Source: Diplonema papillatum (lineage: Eukaryota; Euglenozoa; Diplonemea; Diplonemida; Diplonemidae). From it: DNA of 64,000 bases. The translations under genes were made by a program, and so were the position numbers. The stretch is taken from contig JAPJBO010001109.1 of assembly GCA_030068145.1 (NCBI GenBank), positions 1 through 64,000 on the forward strand. Direction: 5' to 3'. Below, piece by piece: positions 1 through 9,932 of this stretch (within the stretch, counting starts at the first letter, position 1; the number at the start of each line of letters is the position of its first letter). The notes under the pieces were generated by a model. The model did no database searches. It was not told the origin of the DNA and worked only from the letters and a program-made list of their open reading frames with translations.

Positions 1-651
1 TGGTGCTGTAAGGCCCACCACAAGGAAGACGACGGCCTTGCGGTGAAGTTCTGCGCGCAGCACCGCCTGACGCAATGCGCGACGTGCAAGACGATCGCGG
101 AGTGCTGCCGCAACGGACACCACCGGTGCCTTGATCATGGCATGCCGACGTGTGCGCACTGCAGCCGGCTCGCGGATTTGCGGAGTCGAAGGCCCAAACT
201 GTGCTGTCGGAAGGGGCACCACCGGGCGACCGTGGCGAGAGGAGAAGAAGCAGCATCGAAGAAGAGGAAGGCGGAGCTGGAGGGCGCCGCGCCAGCGCCG
301 AGACAGGCGAAGCGTGAGAACGTGGTGTTCATTCTGCAGGAAGCAGCAGAAGGCAAGCGAGAGCCCGCAACATCAACACCGACGTCAGCAGCGAAGGTCG
401 GGAAGACGGCATCAACGCCAGCGAAGAAGCGGCAATCGGACTCCGCGGCGGAGCCGGTACCGAAAAGGCGCAAAGGACGCGTCGATGTGCCACGACCATC
501 GCTCAGGCGCCGAGAAGCAGAAATCGACGCGCAACCGATGAACCTCGACGAGCAATCGAAGAAGAAGCGAAGCACCAAACGCGCGCCTGAGCGCGACGAT
601 CAAGACGAGCTAAAGAGGCGAAAGCATGACACATCACGTGCGAAGAGATAA
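1..651 (+). CDS. LINE ORF2 C-terminus, partial (Cys/His modules and basic tail)
   Basis: The frame is open from the first base and ends in TAA at 649-651. It begins inside the first Cys/His module (WCCKAHH) and contains modules 2 and 3 in full, each with the pattern C-x2-H-x4-C-x2-C, then CC, then HH. A lysine/arginine-rich tail with KKRK- and KRRK-type stretches follows, which could act in nucleic acid binding or nuclear import. The Cys and His positions match the complete copy although many other residues differ, which supports selection on the metal-binding pattern. The endonuclease and reverse transcriptase parts lie outside the window. Confidence 0.8.
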   Translation, partial: WCCKAHHKEDDGLAVKFCAQHRLTQCATCKTIAECCRNGHHRCLDHGMPTCAHCSRLADLRSRRPKLCCRKGHHRATVARGEEAASKKRKAELEGAAPAPRQAKRENVVFILQEAAEGKREPATSTPTSAAKVGKTASTPAKKRQSDSAAEPVPKRRKGRVDVPRPSLRRREAEIDAQPMNLDEQSKKKRSTKRAPERDDQDELKRRKHDTSRAKR

Positions 652-735
652 CCGCGCCGTCGGCGATGCAGATTATCGCCACAGATTCTTTGCATTCTAA
701 TCCAAACGATTACGCTCGATTACACTCGATCAGGG
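1..735 (+). mobile_element. LINE (family 1) 3' end, diverged copy
   Basis: This is the last part of ORF2, the 3' UTR and the tail of the same LINE family that is complete at 22257-29986; the rest lies left of the window. It differs from the complete copy at roughly one base in ten, so it is older or from another subfamily. The 3' UTR hairpin (662-667 with 675-680) and the CGATTAC-type tail (about 707-730) are unchanged. The sequence following the tail, 731-811, is also found after the LINE tails at about 29987 and 48180. Confidence 0.85.
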
Positions 736-840
736 GGTAGGTGAATTGGCTCACACAAAGTGCATTTCCAGCCAAAAAGTCTGGTACCAATTTCAAGCCA
801 AAATTTGGTACCTTTAATGGTGTGATCCATATGCCCGGTG

Positions 841-871
841 CAAACCCGGCACAAACCCGGCACAAACCCGG
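841..871. repeat. 11-bp short tandem repeat
   Basis: The unit caaacccggca occurs almost three times head to tail. No function is evident. Confidence 0.8.
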
Positions 872-2885
872 AAAAACTCAAGGGGGGTCCGATTTTTTAT
901 TTTGCACCACCCTTCAGGTTATGGCAGGTGATCCCTGCAATCAAGCTAAACCGACTACACCAGGGTCCTGTCGAGTAAAAACCAACACCAATAAATATGT
1001 AAGGCGGCACCGAAAGTGTAGGTCCACCGCAGAAGGTACCCGGAGCGCTTTGCCATTGCAGCGCTGAATACACGTGACAGACAGGAACCACTATTTTCCA
1101 AAGCCTCCAGAGGGCAAGCCCGGTTGTGCTTGACAACGGACTACAACCGACCACCAGCCAGCAATTGCCTCCGATACTACGGGAACCGAGGAGCCTAGTA
1201 CAAGCAGATTAGCCCCCTGCCCTCGCTGTTTCCAAATGAAGCATCATTTCCAAATTCATGTGTCATGCTGGCTCTTGCCGGATGCTAGCGAGCGAGCTTC
1301 GTTACTTCACCACCGCGCCGTAGCCTCCCTTGTGCCCTGGGTTCCATGATTGGCTGTTCTCGGCCGGTATGCCCGAGTCGGTGTTTCCTCGTCTTACACT
1401 TCTTCTTCGATTGTTTAACCCCAACGTCCGGGTCTGCCACTGGTGCGGCCCCGTTTCTCCGCTCCTCTGTCTCTTCTGCGTCACCTCATGTTTCTATCCG
1501 GGCCTGCCTGCGCTTCCACTCCGCTGGGTATTGTTCCTGGGGGTGAATCTTCCATTTCGGTTCGCCGTTTTCGAGCGACCTGCCTGAGGTACGGCACGCT
1601 CTTTCGCTAGCCATCTTGCCTGCTCGTAGAACGGCCTCGAATGCCTGCCTTTGCGGCATTCATCGTCTGCATCGATGTTCTGCATCCGTGGTACGTGCTT
1701 ACTTTTCAGTCGACAACTGCTGCTCCCGACACATTGAGCTAATGCTGACTCCACTGCAGAACGAGTGGTGACCTGTCTCTGCTAATTGCGTGACGCTTGT
1801 TTGCACGCAGTTGCGCGTCCACGAACGCCACGCACCCATGCTCGGTAGCCATTCCTCCCAGCTGCCGGGGTTGTTGGTACCCGCATTTTGGAGTGCAGCG
1901 AAACCCCTGCAGAGCTCAAACAGCGGCTTGGTCAGCCACCGTTTGAAAGGATGCGGAACCAAAGGTAGCAGTCTGCTCAGGCCATCTTAAGCCATCCGAC
2001 AGCACCTTCTAGGCGAGGGAAAACCGGTTGTACTTGATGGGCTGGGAACCGCCCGTCCGAACCGCTTGCAAAAGGATAAGTTTGCACATTCTACTTCCGT
2101 CTGATCTGCATGTTCCCCAGTTCTACCCTTCGTTGATCTGTTGTGTGTATTCGCAACGACTTCATCCGGTCCTCCGCGGCCCCAATACGACAAAACTGCA
2201 TGCGGTCCTGACCAGGTAACATCCTCCTACCTGAAAATGTCTAACCACGACTACGGATTTGGTGCCATCGAGGCAGCCATGGAGTGTAAGTATGCCAACG
2301 GGGCTTAGTAGTATCGGGGCTGCCGTGCATACTAGTTCCCGTAAAATATTTGTTTCCCTTGACTTGTGCCATGTCGGACGGTAGGATTTTCCGCGTCAGC
2401 CTCATTTCAATCCTGGAGACAAAAGCACTCACACAATAAAGACTAGCCCATTTCACGGGCCAAAACTGCCTTTGTTGCAGAAATCAGCAACACAGGCAAG
2501 CGATGACAGAACAGCGCACACGAAGACGACCGGCTCTGAAGAGACCCGCGCCGCAAACTGCGCGAGCAGAGGGTGCCAAGCAAACCAGGAAGGAAGGCGA
2601 GGAGATTCAGATGGCACAGCAGGACGCCCGCGAGGGATCACCGAGGTCGAAAGACAGAAAAGGGAAAGCAGGCGTGGCCGGCTTGAAAAGCTGCAAGCGC
2701 GGAGAAGGCACAGGTACAGAGCAGTCCACATGCAGACGAGCAGTGAAGCGGCCCACATCACAGAGGTCTATCACACTGGCTCCGGATTACTTAGGGTCCT
2801 CGCAAAATCCAATGAAATTGCTTGCCCAATGGGACTCCCCTTGGGCACATTTCGCACTGGGGACTAGTCCCCAGGAACCCGTATC

Positions 2886-3217
2886 AAAAATATTTATCGG
2901 AAACAAAAAATATTTATCGGAAACAAAAAATATTTATCGGAAACAAAAAAATATTTATCGGAAACAAAAAAATATTTATCGGAAACAAAAAAATATTTAT
3001 CGGAAACAAAAAAATATTTATCGGAAACAAAAAATATTTATCGGAAACAAAAAAATATTTATCGGAAACAGAAAAATATTTATCGGAAACAAAAAATATT
3101 TATCGGAAACAAAAAAAATATTTATCGGAAACAAAAAAAAATATTTATCGGAAACAAAAAATATTTATCGGAAACAAAAAAATATTTATCGGAAACGTTC
3201 CGATAAATATTTTCCCC
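2886..3217. repeat. minisatellite, 15 units ending in an inverted unit
   Basis: The core tatttatcggaaac occurs 15 times, separated by runs of five to nine A, so the period varies at about 20-24 bp. After the last unit the sequence turns back as an inverted copy (gttccgataaatatt), giving a perfect fold-back at about 3182-3214. It lies just left of the start of unit A. Open frames through it are by-products of the repeat. Confidence 0.9.
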
Positions 3218-3316
3218 ACTTAAGTGCTTCCGATATGGTTTTGTCTCAAATTTCAAAAATTGTTTTTAGGCCGAATTGGCTGAGAAATGTAGTTAGAGAA
3301 TTTCGATTTGGTACCT

Positions 3317-3592
3317 CTAACGAAATAAACGAATTGTGTTGGTCCTCTGAGGACTTTTTCTCTTTTTTGTATTTTTTGTATTTTTTGAACCCGGTTGCGA
3401 CCCGGACTTTTCACTGGTCCCTTCTGTCTTCTGCTTCTTCGCGGAGGCCCCCTCGCTTAAAGCATCTTCGTTCTGTCTTTTGCTGCCTTTCTTTCCAGGA
3501 ACAAAAAAGGGCGAGAAGGGACCAAAGAACTCCTCGAAGTTTCCCGCATCGACGAGTCCGAGGTGAGCCTCATTGTTCTTCGCTTCCTTCAC
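3317..3592 (-). CDS. lysine-rich open frame at the 3' end of the NTPase gene
   Basis: A 91-codon open frame overlaps the last four bases of the NTPase ORF in another frame and has no ATG near its start. It encodes an acidic/aromatic stretch, then a lysine- and serine-rich region with KKRK- and KKQK-type clusters that resembles a nuclear localisation tail. Composition suggests coding sequence rather than a shadow. It may be an alternative C-terminus of the NTPase reached by splicing or frameshifting, or a chance frame. Copies lie at 30146-30421 and 48342-48617. Confidence 0.35.
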   Translation of the reverse strand: MKEAKNNEAHLGLVDAGNFEEFFGPFSPFFVPGKKGSKRQNEDALSEGASAKKQKTEGTSEKSGSQPGSKNTKNTKKRKSPQRTNTIRLFR

Positions 3593-5909
3593 AAGGTAAG
3601 GTCAACACAAAGCGGTTTCCCCACGGTTTTCTTGGTCACCAAGAGGTATGTATCACCTGCGCAAGTGGATAAACCTAAATTGTAGGGTATGCCTTTTTTC
3701 GGGAGACAACTGTCTCCTACGCCGGCTTCGCCGTGTTTGCATTGCACGACGAGGCGTTGGTTGCCGAGGGGTTGGAACACGTCACCAGCAGGCGCTGAGT
3801 CGGCGTTGACAACACAGCAACCTTTGATGGGAATGTCGTCGTTGAGGTCTTCTGCTTTGAAAGACCCGTCCCCCTCACCCTTATCGACACGCCCACACTT
3901 CAGATCGGAGCGAGTCGCTAATTGGTGGGTTGCCTTCACCAACTTCAACGGGCTTAGTTTGACCTTACTGCATGCGATGTCGCCGGAAAGCCATTTTACA
4001 CGGCTCAAGAAGGTGCTGACCTGCACCCGCTCACCGGCGAATACCTTCGAGCGAACGGTCAGTACAAAGCCCACAAAGCGTTCAAATGCCCGCGAGCCCG
4101 TGTCGCAGGTCATGGGCCCCCAGGATGACAGAATGTCGAGCGGGGGGGTTTTCTGCATCCACAACAGGAGCAGCAACGCAGGGGACACCGACAGTTTTGC
4201 GCCTTTCAACGACATAAGGCCGAGGCTCATCATGTCATCGAGGGTCCGGTCTCCAACAGGTGAAGCTAGATTACAGTTGCCGGAGAAAGCGTGCCGCAGG
4301 AGCGTCGTGACTCGAGAATTGTCATAGGTGTCAAGCGCAGCCTGGTACTTCTTCGCCAGGTTGACCGTGCATTGTAGCAGTACTCCTTGCAGGTCCTCGG
4401 CAGAGACTAACAGCAGAGACTCCATCGACCGTGGATGTTCACCAAAGATCTCCAGGAAAAAATCTTTGTGAGCCAGGACAAGTTTGTTGTTGACCTCTGT
4501 CGGCACTGTATCCAACGTCGGCGGCGTGATCAAGGCCTTTTTCATCGTCAGGGAGCCTTCGATAACTTTCTGCAACGGGAGAAGCAGTGTAGATGATGCT
4601 GCACACATAACTCTTTTGCAGGAAAGCATCGTCTCACGAAGCGCTAGGAGGATGGCCCGCAATGCACTCTGTTGGTACCATTGCTCTTGTTTACGCGCGT
4701 CGCCGTAGACAGTCTTGTCCAGATACACTGTACCATCGACATCAAGATGGTGCACACCGTCAACGCATACAAACAGAAACGCGTCTTCGTCTTTGTTAAG
4801 GGCCGTCATGATTGTACCGACGAGTGTTGCCAAGGTAAAGTTCCACTCACGTTGTCGGAACACATCAAACTGAACGTCCGTTCCGAACAAGTGATGCATC
4901 ACCCTATCTATCACAGCTTTCGGTGCCTTTGCGACTCGGTCTTCACCAATCTCATCACGTCGAATGCTAGTCGCGTTCTCGAAGGTTACCTGCAGCTGGT
5001 ACAAGCGACTGCCTTGCGGGAGTTGAGCTGTCACTATTTTCGGGATTTCCGTAAGCGTCCTTGACTTTCCAGTGCCCATTCCAGAAGGCACGAGTAAGAT
5101 CGACCTCTTTTGCTTGTCCTGTTCCTCCTTCACACACTCTCGTGCCTCCTCCTCAATCTGGGCCTTGCCTTCCCAAGCGGTGCATTGGAACTCCTGGAAA
5201 TGAAAAACGCCAATGCTTTTGGGATCCGAGATGCGGCTTCTGAAACCTCCGCTTTCGAAATCGAACTCAGCGAGCGACGCAACCTGTGGTAATTCGAGTC
5301 CTGTTCGTAGACATCCCACCACAACGGTGACCGAAGCACAGACCTGCCTCACTCAAGCTCAAGCTCAGGCTCTACACCTGGATGCAACCGGTGTAACAAT
5401 GACTCCTTGGCAGTGGTCTTCTGCATATTTTCGATGCTCTTGCGCTGGTTCGTTTTTTGACGGTCCGAACGTTCGACAACCACTAATGCTCAAACCATGT
5501 GCCCAAGACTTGTGTTCCCGTGCGGTGGCAGGTGGTGACGATGGTTTCACCTTCGTTCGGTGCTCGCGTTGTGGACTGTCGCTTTGGACGCAAGTTGGTG
5601 CGCGTGTTCGGTGTTACGTACGAGGGTGAAAATGATGAGATCAGAGCGTGTGTTCAGGACTCGTAGCAAAAGAGTTAGGTGCAAAAAACTTTTGAATACC
5701 TGTGGACGGGTGTCCGACAGACGGGTAAGTTGCTTAGCGTTCTCTGTCAGCTGTGCTTGAACGGATGTCAATTGTTCTTGCACTAGGCGACGCTCGTGCT
5801 CCAGTGCTGTCAGCCTCGCAGTGATCCTTGCAGCATCGTAGGTCCACGGTGGAAATATTGGAAACCTGTTGTTGACATCGTCGCATGCGAGAATATGCGA
5901 GAATTTCAT
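3589..5909 (-). CDS. CR-type (Crinkler/RHS-like) P-loop NTPase with PD-(D/E)XK-like nuclease domain, unit A
   Basis: Proposed exons are 5700-5909 (70 codons, ATG at 5909) and 3589-5283. The exon 2 frame is open from 5352 but has no ATG upstream of its domains, hence the spliced model: donor CAG/GTATTC, acceptor CACAG, phase 0 on both sides, intron 416 bp. Exon 1 gives a short coiled coil. In the uninterrupted exon 2 frame (587 codons, numbered from 5352), Walker A is GMGTGKS at 91-97 and Walker B is FLFVCVDG with Asp198. Near the C-terminus Glu424, Asp524 and Q537-x-K539 fit a PD-(D/E)XK-type nuclease core with Gln replacing the usual acid. NTPase plus REase-fold nuclease is the classical plan of Crinkler and trypanosome RHS proteins, which act in the nucleus or as secreted effectors. 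The kinase gene with the same header exon lies just upstream. Function is inferred from motifs only. Confidence 0.72.
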
Positions 5910-5945
5910 GCGAGAATGCGAGAATCATTCTCGCATACGAGTCGG
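5881..5945. repeat. TGCGAGAAT repeats with a palindrome at the NTPase gene start
   Basis: TGCGAGAAT occurs three times here, with a further partial copy (catgcgagaat-type spacing), and is followed by its inverse. The 21-bp segment 5916-5936 is a 10-bp perfect inverted repeat around one C. The proposed start codon at 5909 lies inside the repeat. A related CGAGAAT/ACGAG cluster lies at 14506-14613. Copies are at 32710-32774 and 50906-50970. It could be a promoter element or a dispersed repeat. Confidence 0.7.
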
Positions 5946-6078
5946 ATCGGATGTATGCCTAGGAGCTCCACATCATTGTGATCAAGAGAGTCCTCCACGT
6001 AGTCGGTTTCAGAGTCCTTCTCGTGGGATTATGCATGCCCTCTGAGACGTACCATTTTTGCCTCGGTTTTCCTTCACA

Positions 6079-9000
6079 TCACGAACTTGGCGCCCTCGGG
6101 AGGAGTTGTTCCAGTCCGGCGAGAAGCTCATCGTGTTTCATGTTCCCGGCGGCAATTTTTTTTAATAGTTCGTGCCACATCGGCGTCAGCTTGCCAGAGA
6201 GGAGGAAGTCCCCGGTAACCTTCGTTGCGTTCTGAACCATGAAGCAGGAGAGGGCGAAGCTGTACAAATCGTCAACCTGGGAAGCAGGACCCTCTGATTG
6301 CCGCCCAGGGATTCGGAAGCCATCGGGAAGAACTAAGTCCGGGTTCGTGTCCACAATGCTGGAACTCGACCAATCGTTGAGGAACGCCCCGCCATCCACT
6401 ACCCCGCCTTCCTCTGATGCGAAGAAGTTGGACGGGCGAACATCACAATGGACAAACCCAAGCTCGTGGAGTTTTTTCAGCACGGCCATCAACTGCTTAA
6501 CATGCTTCATAGTCAACCACCTGTCAACTGTGAAGTGGCGTCCTCGCGGTGAAGTCACCAACCGCAGCCCTTTCTCGTCGTGTGCTTTCAGCCTCGGCAC
6601 GTTCTCGAACCCGGAGTCAGCGAGCTTTTTCAGCGCCTTCACCTCTCGTTTGAAGTACTCTATGTTGGTGAACTGCTTACCCACGGCATCAAACTTTTTG
6701 GTCGCGTCGTCCCCTTCGCGAACGACTGTGAATGCCTCGCAATGTGCTCCGCGACCCAGGCTTTTCCCGAAGCGGAGGGTCGAACTATCATGGAGCAGGG
6801 TTGGAACGGAATCCTGGTCGGCGAAATCGCACAAAACGCGAACGACTGCCGCCGGGTCTTGGTACATCGGAGTTTCGTAGAAGTGCAGCGCTCCGTCTGC
6901 CTCACGGCTACACATGACCGCAACGGCTTTCGTGTTATTGGCTACCACGGCGTAAACCACAAGAAGAGCCCCCTGGCCGTCCAGGGCTGCTGTCATGTAG
7001 CTAGCAACTTGCCCCATGCAGTCGGGGCTCGTAATGTTTGTCGTGCTGCTCTTGACATCGATGAAGGCCAATGCCGTGTACTCAGACGGGCTGAACTTTA
7101 ATGGGGCGCATGTGAAATCAGGTTTCTCGTTGCTTTGAAAGACATTCGAGTTGATTGATGTGTCGTGCCACTCGTGTTTCTTTCCACGTTTCGTTCCACA
7201 AAGCACAGCGGCGAGTTCCTTTTGGAGACCTACCTCCTCTGATGATGCGCCAGCAACAAACACGTCTCGAAGTGCCTTTTCTCCATGAGGTTTCCACTCC
7301 TGTAGCGAAGATGGCTTGAGCCATGCTGAATCCGCGCTTTGTTTTGTCCACTTCCCGGCCTGCGCCAGCTCTCTCTGGACCATAGTTCTTGTCTTCACCC
7401 TGGATGAGCTGGAGGCAGCTGGATTGATTCGACCAAATTGCACCGAAAGTTCGCTGACTTTCTGACGGAGTTGTTCCACATCGGCCGGCTGTGTTTGGTG
7501 TTATTTTCGCTTGCACACGCAGATGCTCCCCAGGAATTGCCATTAGGACAACATGGCTTATATGGCCAGCCTACTTATCATAAACTGCTTATCTGGCCAC
7601 TAAAGTTTCATAAATTGCTTATATGGCCAGCAATGTTTCAGAAAACTGCTTATGTGGCCAGCAATGTTTCAAAATACTGCTTATATGGCCAGCAATGTGT
7701 CAAAATACTGCTTATATGGCCAGCAATGTTTCAGAATACTGCTTATATGGCCAGCAATGTTTCAGAATTGCTTATATGGCCAGCAATGTTTCAAAACTGC
7801 TTGTATGGCCAGGAATGTTTCAGAAAACTGCTTATATGGCCAGAAATGTTTCAATACTGCTTATGTGGCCAGTAGCAATGTTTCGAAAACTGCTTATATG
7901 CGCATGCGCCAGCTGATCGAGAAGGTTCCGGGTGTGCAGCTGCACAAGCAGTCATCCCTTTTAATGCGGTGTATTACGGATTACATTCCCGTGGAGAAGC
8001 TGCAGGCCAGTCAGGTTAAGGCAAGGAGCTTAGACAAGAGCCTGCCCGCCCAGTACAGAGTGGAGACCAGAACGAACCGCATTCAAGACGTGAGAGTTTT
8101 TGGCATCGCCATACGAAAGAAGCCTGTTCCTGCATGGCTGACCGACAGCACTCACACCAAGCATGCGCTGGCGACACGGCTTCAGCAGTCCCTCAAACCT
8201 GAATACAGAGGGGCTGACATGCTAAGCTGCTACACCACCATCGCCGAAGCCCCGACGAGTGCCGCTGTCAACGCGCCTGTTGCACGTGTCACATACCCTG
8301 TGCTGACACCAGGACCGCAAACGCCAGGGTTCCACGTGACACTCGTCGAAGGAGTTTTTACCCAGGTGCAATACGCGGTTACGGGGCGGACCGTCGCGTT
8401 GTGGTGCAAACGGGTTGTGCGAGAGGGGAGTACGCTCGGCTCTGGCACGTACCCCATCCACTACAGCCTCCCAGAGAGGCAGTCGACGACCAAAAGCCCG
8501 TGGCCTGTCGTGCGTTGCATGTGGGGATGTGGGAAGTGAAGGTCCCCCTTGCTGCGCATGGGGCGATAGAGGGTCAGGCCGTGATGAGTGCCGAGATTGA
8601 AGCCCAACACCAGGCACTCATGTCAACAGGGCCCAATGCCGACGACATTGAGGTTGAGGATGAGGAGGAGGAACCACCGGCCCAGCTGGTGTTGGGCGCA
8701 TGCGATCATTTGTAGATCAAAATATCATGTTTCCGTTTAACATTATAATAATATAATAATAACGAAGAAATATATATTATTATATTTCTTCGTTATTTCG
8801 TCCCGCAAATCAAAAAAGTCTCATGGGTTTCTCTCTCGTTCTATGTCTGCAAAATTAATTATAACCTGATAACAAGCTTCACATGAATTCATTTTGCCGA
8901 TCTACCGAGAAAACGACCGAACGAATGGTCGGGCCCCAAGCATCAACGACACTTTGAGCCTTGTACTTCGCTTTTGATCGGGCAGCTGTGCGGATTACAC

Positions 9001-9582
9001 ACACTGAAGCAGGGCAACAACAGAAATTTCACATCACCCTTATGTCGGCCCTCCTGCACGATGTAGGGTGAAAATGATGAGATCAGAGCGTGTATTCAGG
9101 ACTCGTAGCAAAAGAGTTAGGTGCGAAAAACTTTTGAATACCTGTGGACGGGTGTCCGACAGACGGGTAAGTTGCTTAGCGTTCTCTTCCAGCCGTACGT
9201 GAACGGATGCCAGCTGTGCCTGGACTTTCTCCAGCTGTCCCCGGACTGACAGCTGTGAACCCTTCAGCTGCTCCAACACATTCGCTACATCCGCGGCGGA
9301 AGGACTAAGCGTCGAGAAGTGACCGAGAGTATCGCCCAGATCTGCAGATTCAAATTTATTCTCCCGCTGACAGCGTGTAAGGACCAAGATCTGCGCGTTC
9401 AACATCTCCTTCTCGTCGGTCAACTTCTCCTTCTCGTCGGTCAACTTCTCCTCTTTGTCGCTCAACTTCTTCTTCTCGGCGATTATGTCCACTTTCGCTT
9501 GCTCCGATGTCAACGTCTCCCCACTCACTTCGTTCGAGGGTCGCATCACTGCATCTTGATCCTGTGTGGAAGTGTTGAACAT
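6079..9582 (-). CDS. CR-type coiled coil / PD-(D/E)XK nuclease / protein kinase, unit A
   Basis: Proposed exons are 9142-9582 (ATG at 9582, 147 codons) and 6079-7488. The long ORF starts without a nearby ATG, and the header exon ends in CAG/GTATTC in the same phase as the CACAG acceptor at 7489. Splicing therefore continues the coiled coil directly into the LRQKVSELSVQ heptads. Exon 1 encodes KEEKLTDEKEKL-type heptads. In exon 2 (466 codons from 7479) P120-D121 and D141-x-K143 form a PD-(D/E)XK site. A kinase domain follows: glycine loop around LGRGAH 241-246, probable Lys268, Glu279, catalytic loop HCDVRPSN 344-351, and D369-W-S in place of DFG. REase plus kinase fusions are known among CR effectors. 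The 1.65-kb intron holds a minisatellite and a coding-like insert. The domain calls are firm; the role is inferred. Confidence 0.75.
7553..7900. repeat. intronic minisatellite, unit A
   Basis: About ten imperfect units of roughly 31 bp with the core cttatatggccagcaatg lie inside the proposed intron of the kinase gene. Unit number and sequence differ between the blocks: the array is shorter in B (34382-34650) and C (52577-52846). Open frames through it are repeat artefacts. Confidence 0.88.
7901..8726 (+). pseudogene. coding-like insert of unknown origin, unit A only
   Basis: Units B and C go straight from the minisatellite to the AT hairpin, so this 0.8-kb segment is specific to A. A plus-strand frame from the array to about 8410 has the composition of real protein (region starting RMRQLIEKVPGV). 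A second frame to 8715 continues with similar character and ends in an acidic stretch and a stop. There is no recognised domain. It reads like the 3' part of a gene or transposon that is no longer whole. The junctions share a short ATGTT, so a deletion in B and C is as likely as an insertion in A. Confidence 0.4.
8758..8797. other. AT-rich perfect hairpin (17-bp stem)
   Basis: Bases 8758-8774 pair perfectly with 8781-8797 around a 6-nt loop; the arms carry aacgaagaaatata. It lies in the kinase-gene intron and is unchanged in B (34677-34716) and C (52872-52911). It may be a remnant of a small inverted-repeat element or a structural RNA segment. Confidence 0.8.
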
Positions 9583-9932
9583 GGGCGAAAATCACGGTAG
9601 TAATACTGCCGACTGGGCTCGTACTTTTTCCTTCACTGTCAGCCAACCTCGATCCACCTCGTTTACACTCTGCATTTTTGCGTTTGCTCTACCAAAGCAA
9701 TGGGCCTCGGCACGACAACCACAACCGATCGCGATCAAGCATCCTTCCGCTTGTACACAGGGCCATGGCTACCAATGGTTGGACCATGGGCAGGGTGCTT
9801 CGTTGCGAGAGCTTGATGGGACACGGCGGGTTACGCAGTGCCGCGCAGTGTTCTAGAACACCTGGTGGCGGGCTGGTGGTGCGCGACTATCAAACTACGG
9901 AGGTGATGTTCAGTGGCCAGCCCGAGATTTCA

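Larger units (their letters stand above)
736..3252. other. gene-poor spacer present only before unit A
   Basis: Units B and C pass from the LINE tail to the block with no equivalent of about 812-3252, so this is either an insertion in A or a deletion in B and C. I see no gene with recognisable domains. It holds an 11-bp direct repeat at 841-871 and the large minisatellite at 2886-3217. The longer open frames either run through the minisatellite or have no domain-like composition. Confidence 0.6.

Noticed and set aside
2886-3217. CRISPR array
   Set aside because: Units are contiguous without unique spacers, and the genome is eukaryotic; it is a minisatellite. The same holds for 7553-7900.
3480-3600. 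Plus-strand exon with perfect-looking splice signals (TTCTTTCCAG and AAGGTAAGG)
   Set aside because: No plus-strand protein continues on either side, and the minus strand is occupied by the NTPase gene end; it would need transcript evidence.
2503-3672. 389-codon plus-strand open frame
   Set aside because: It runs through the 15-unit minisatellite and then antisense to the NTPase region; its length comes from the repeat and it has no domain.
7438-7916. Overlapping plus-strand frames rich in YMASNVS-type repeats
   Set aside because: They are translations of the intronic minisatellite in several frames.
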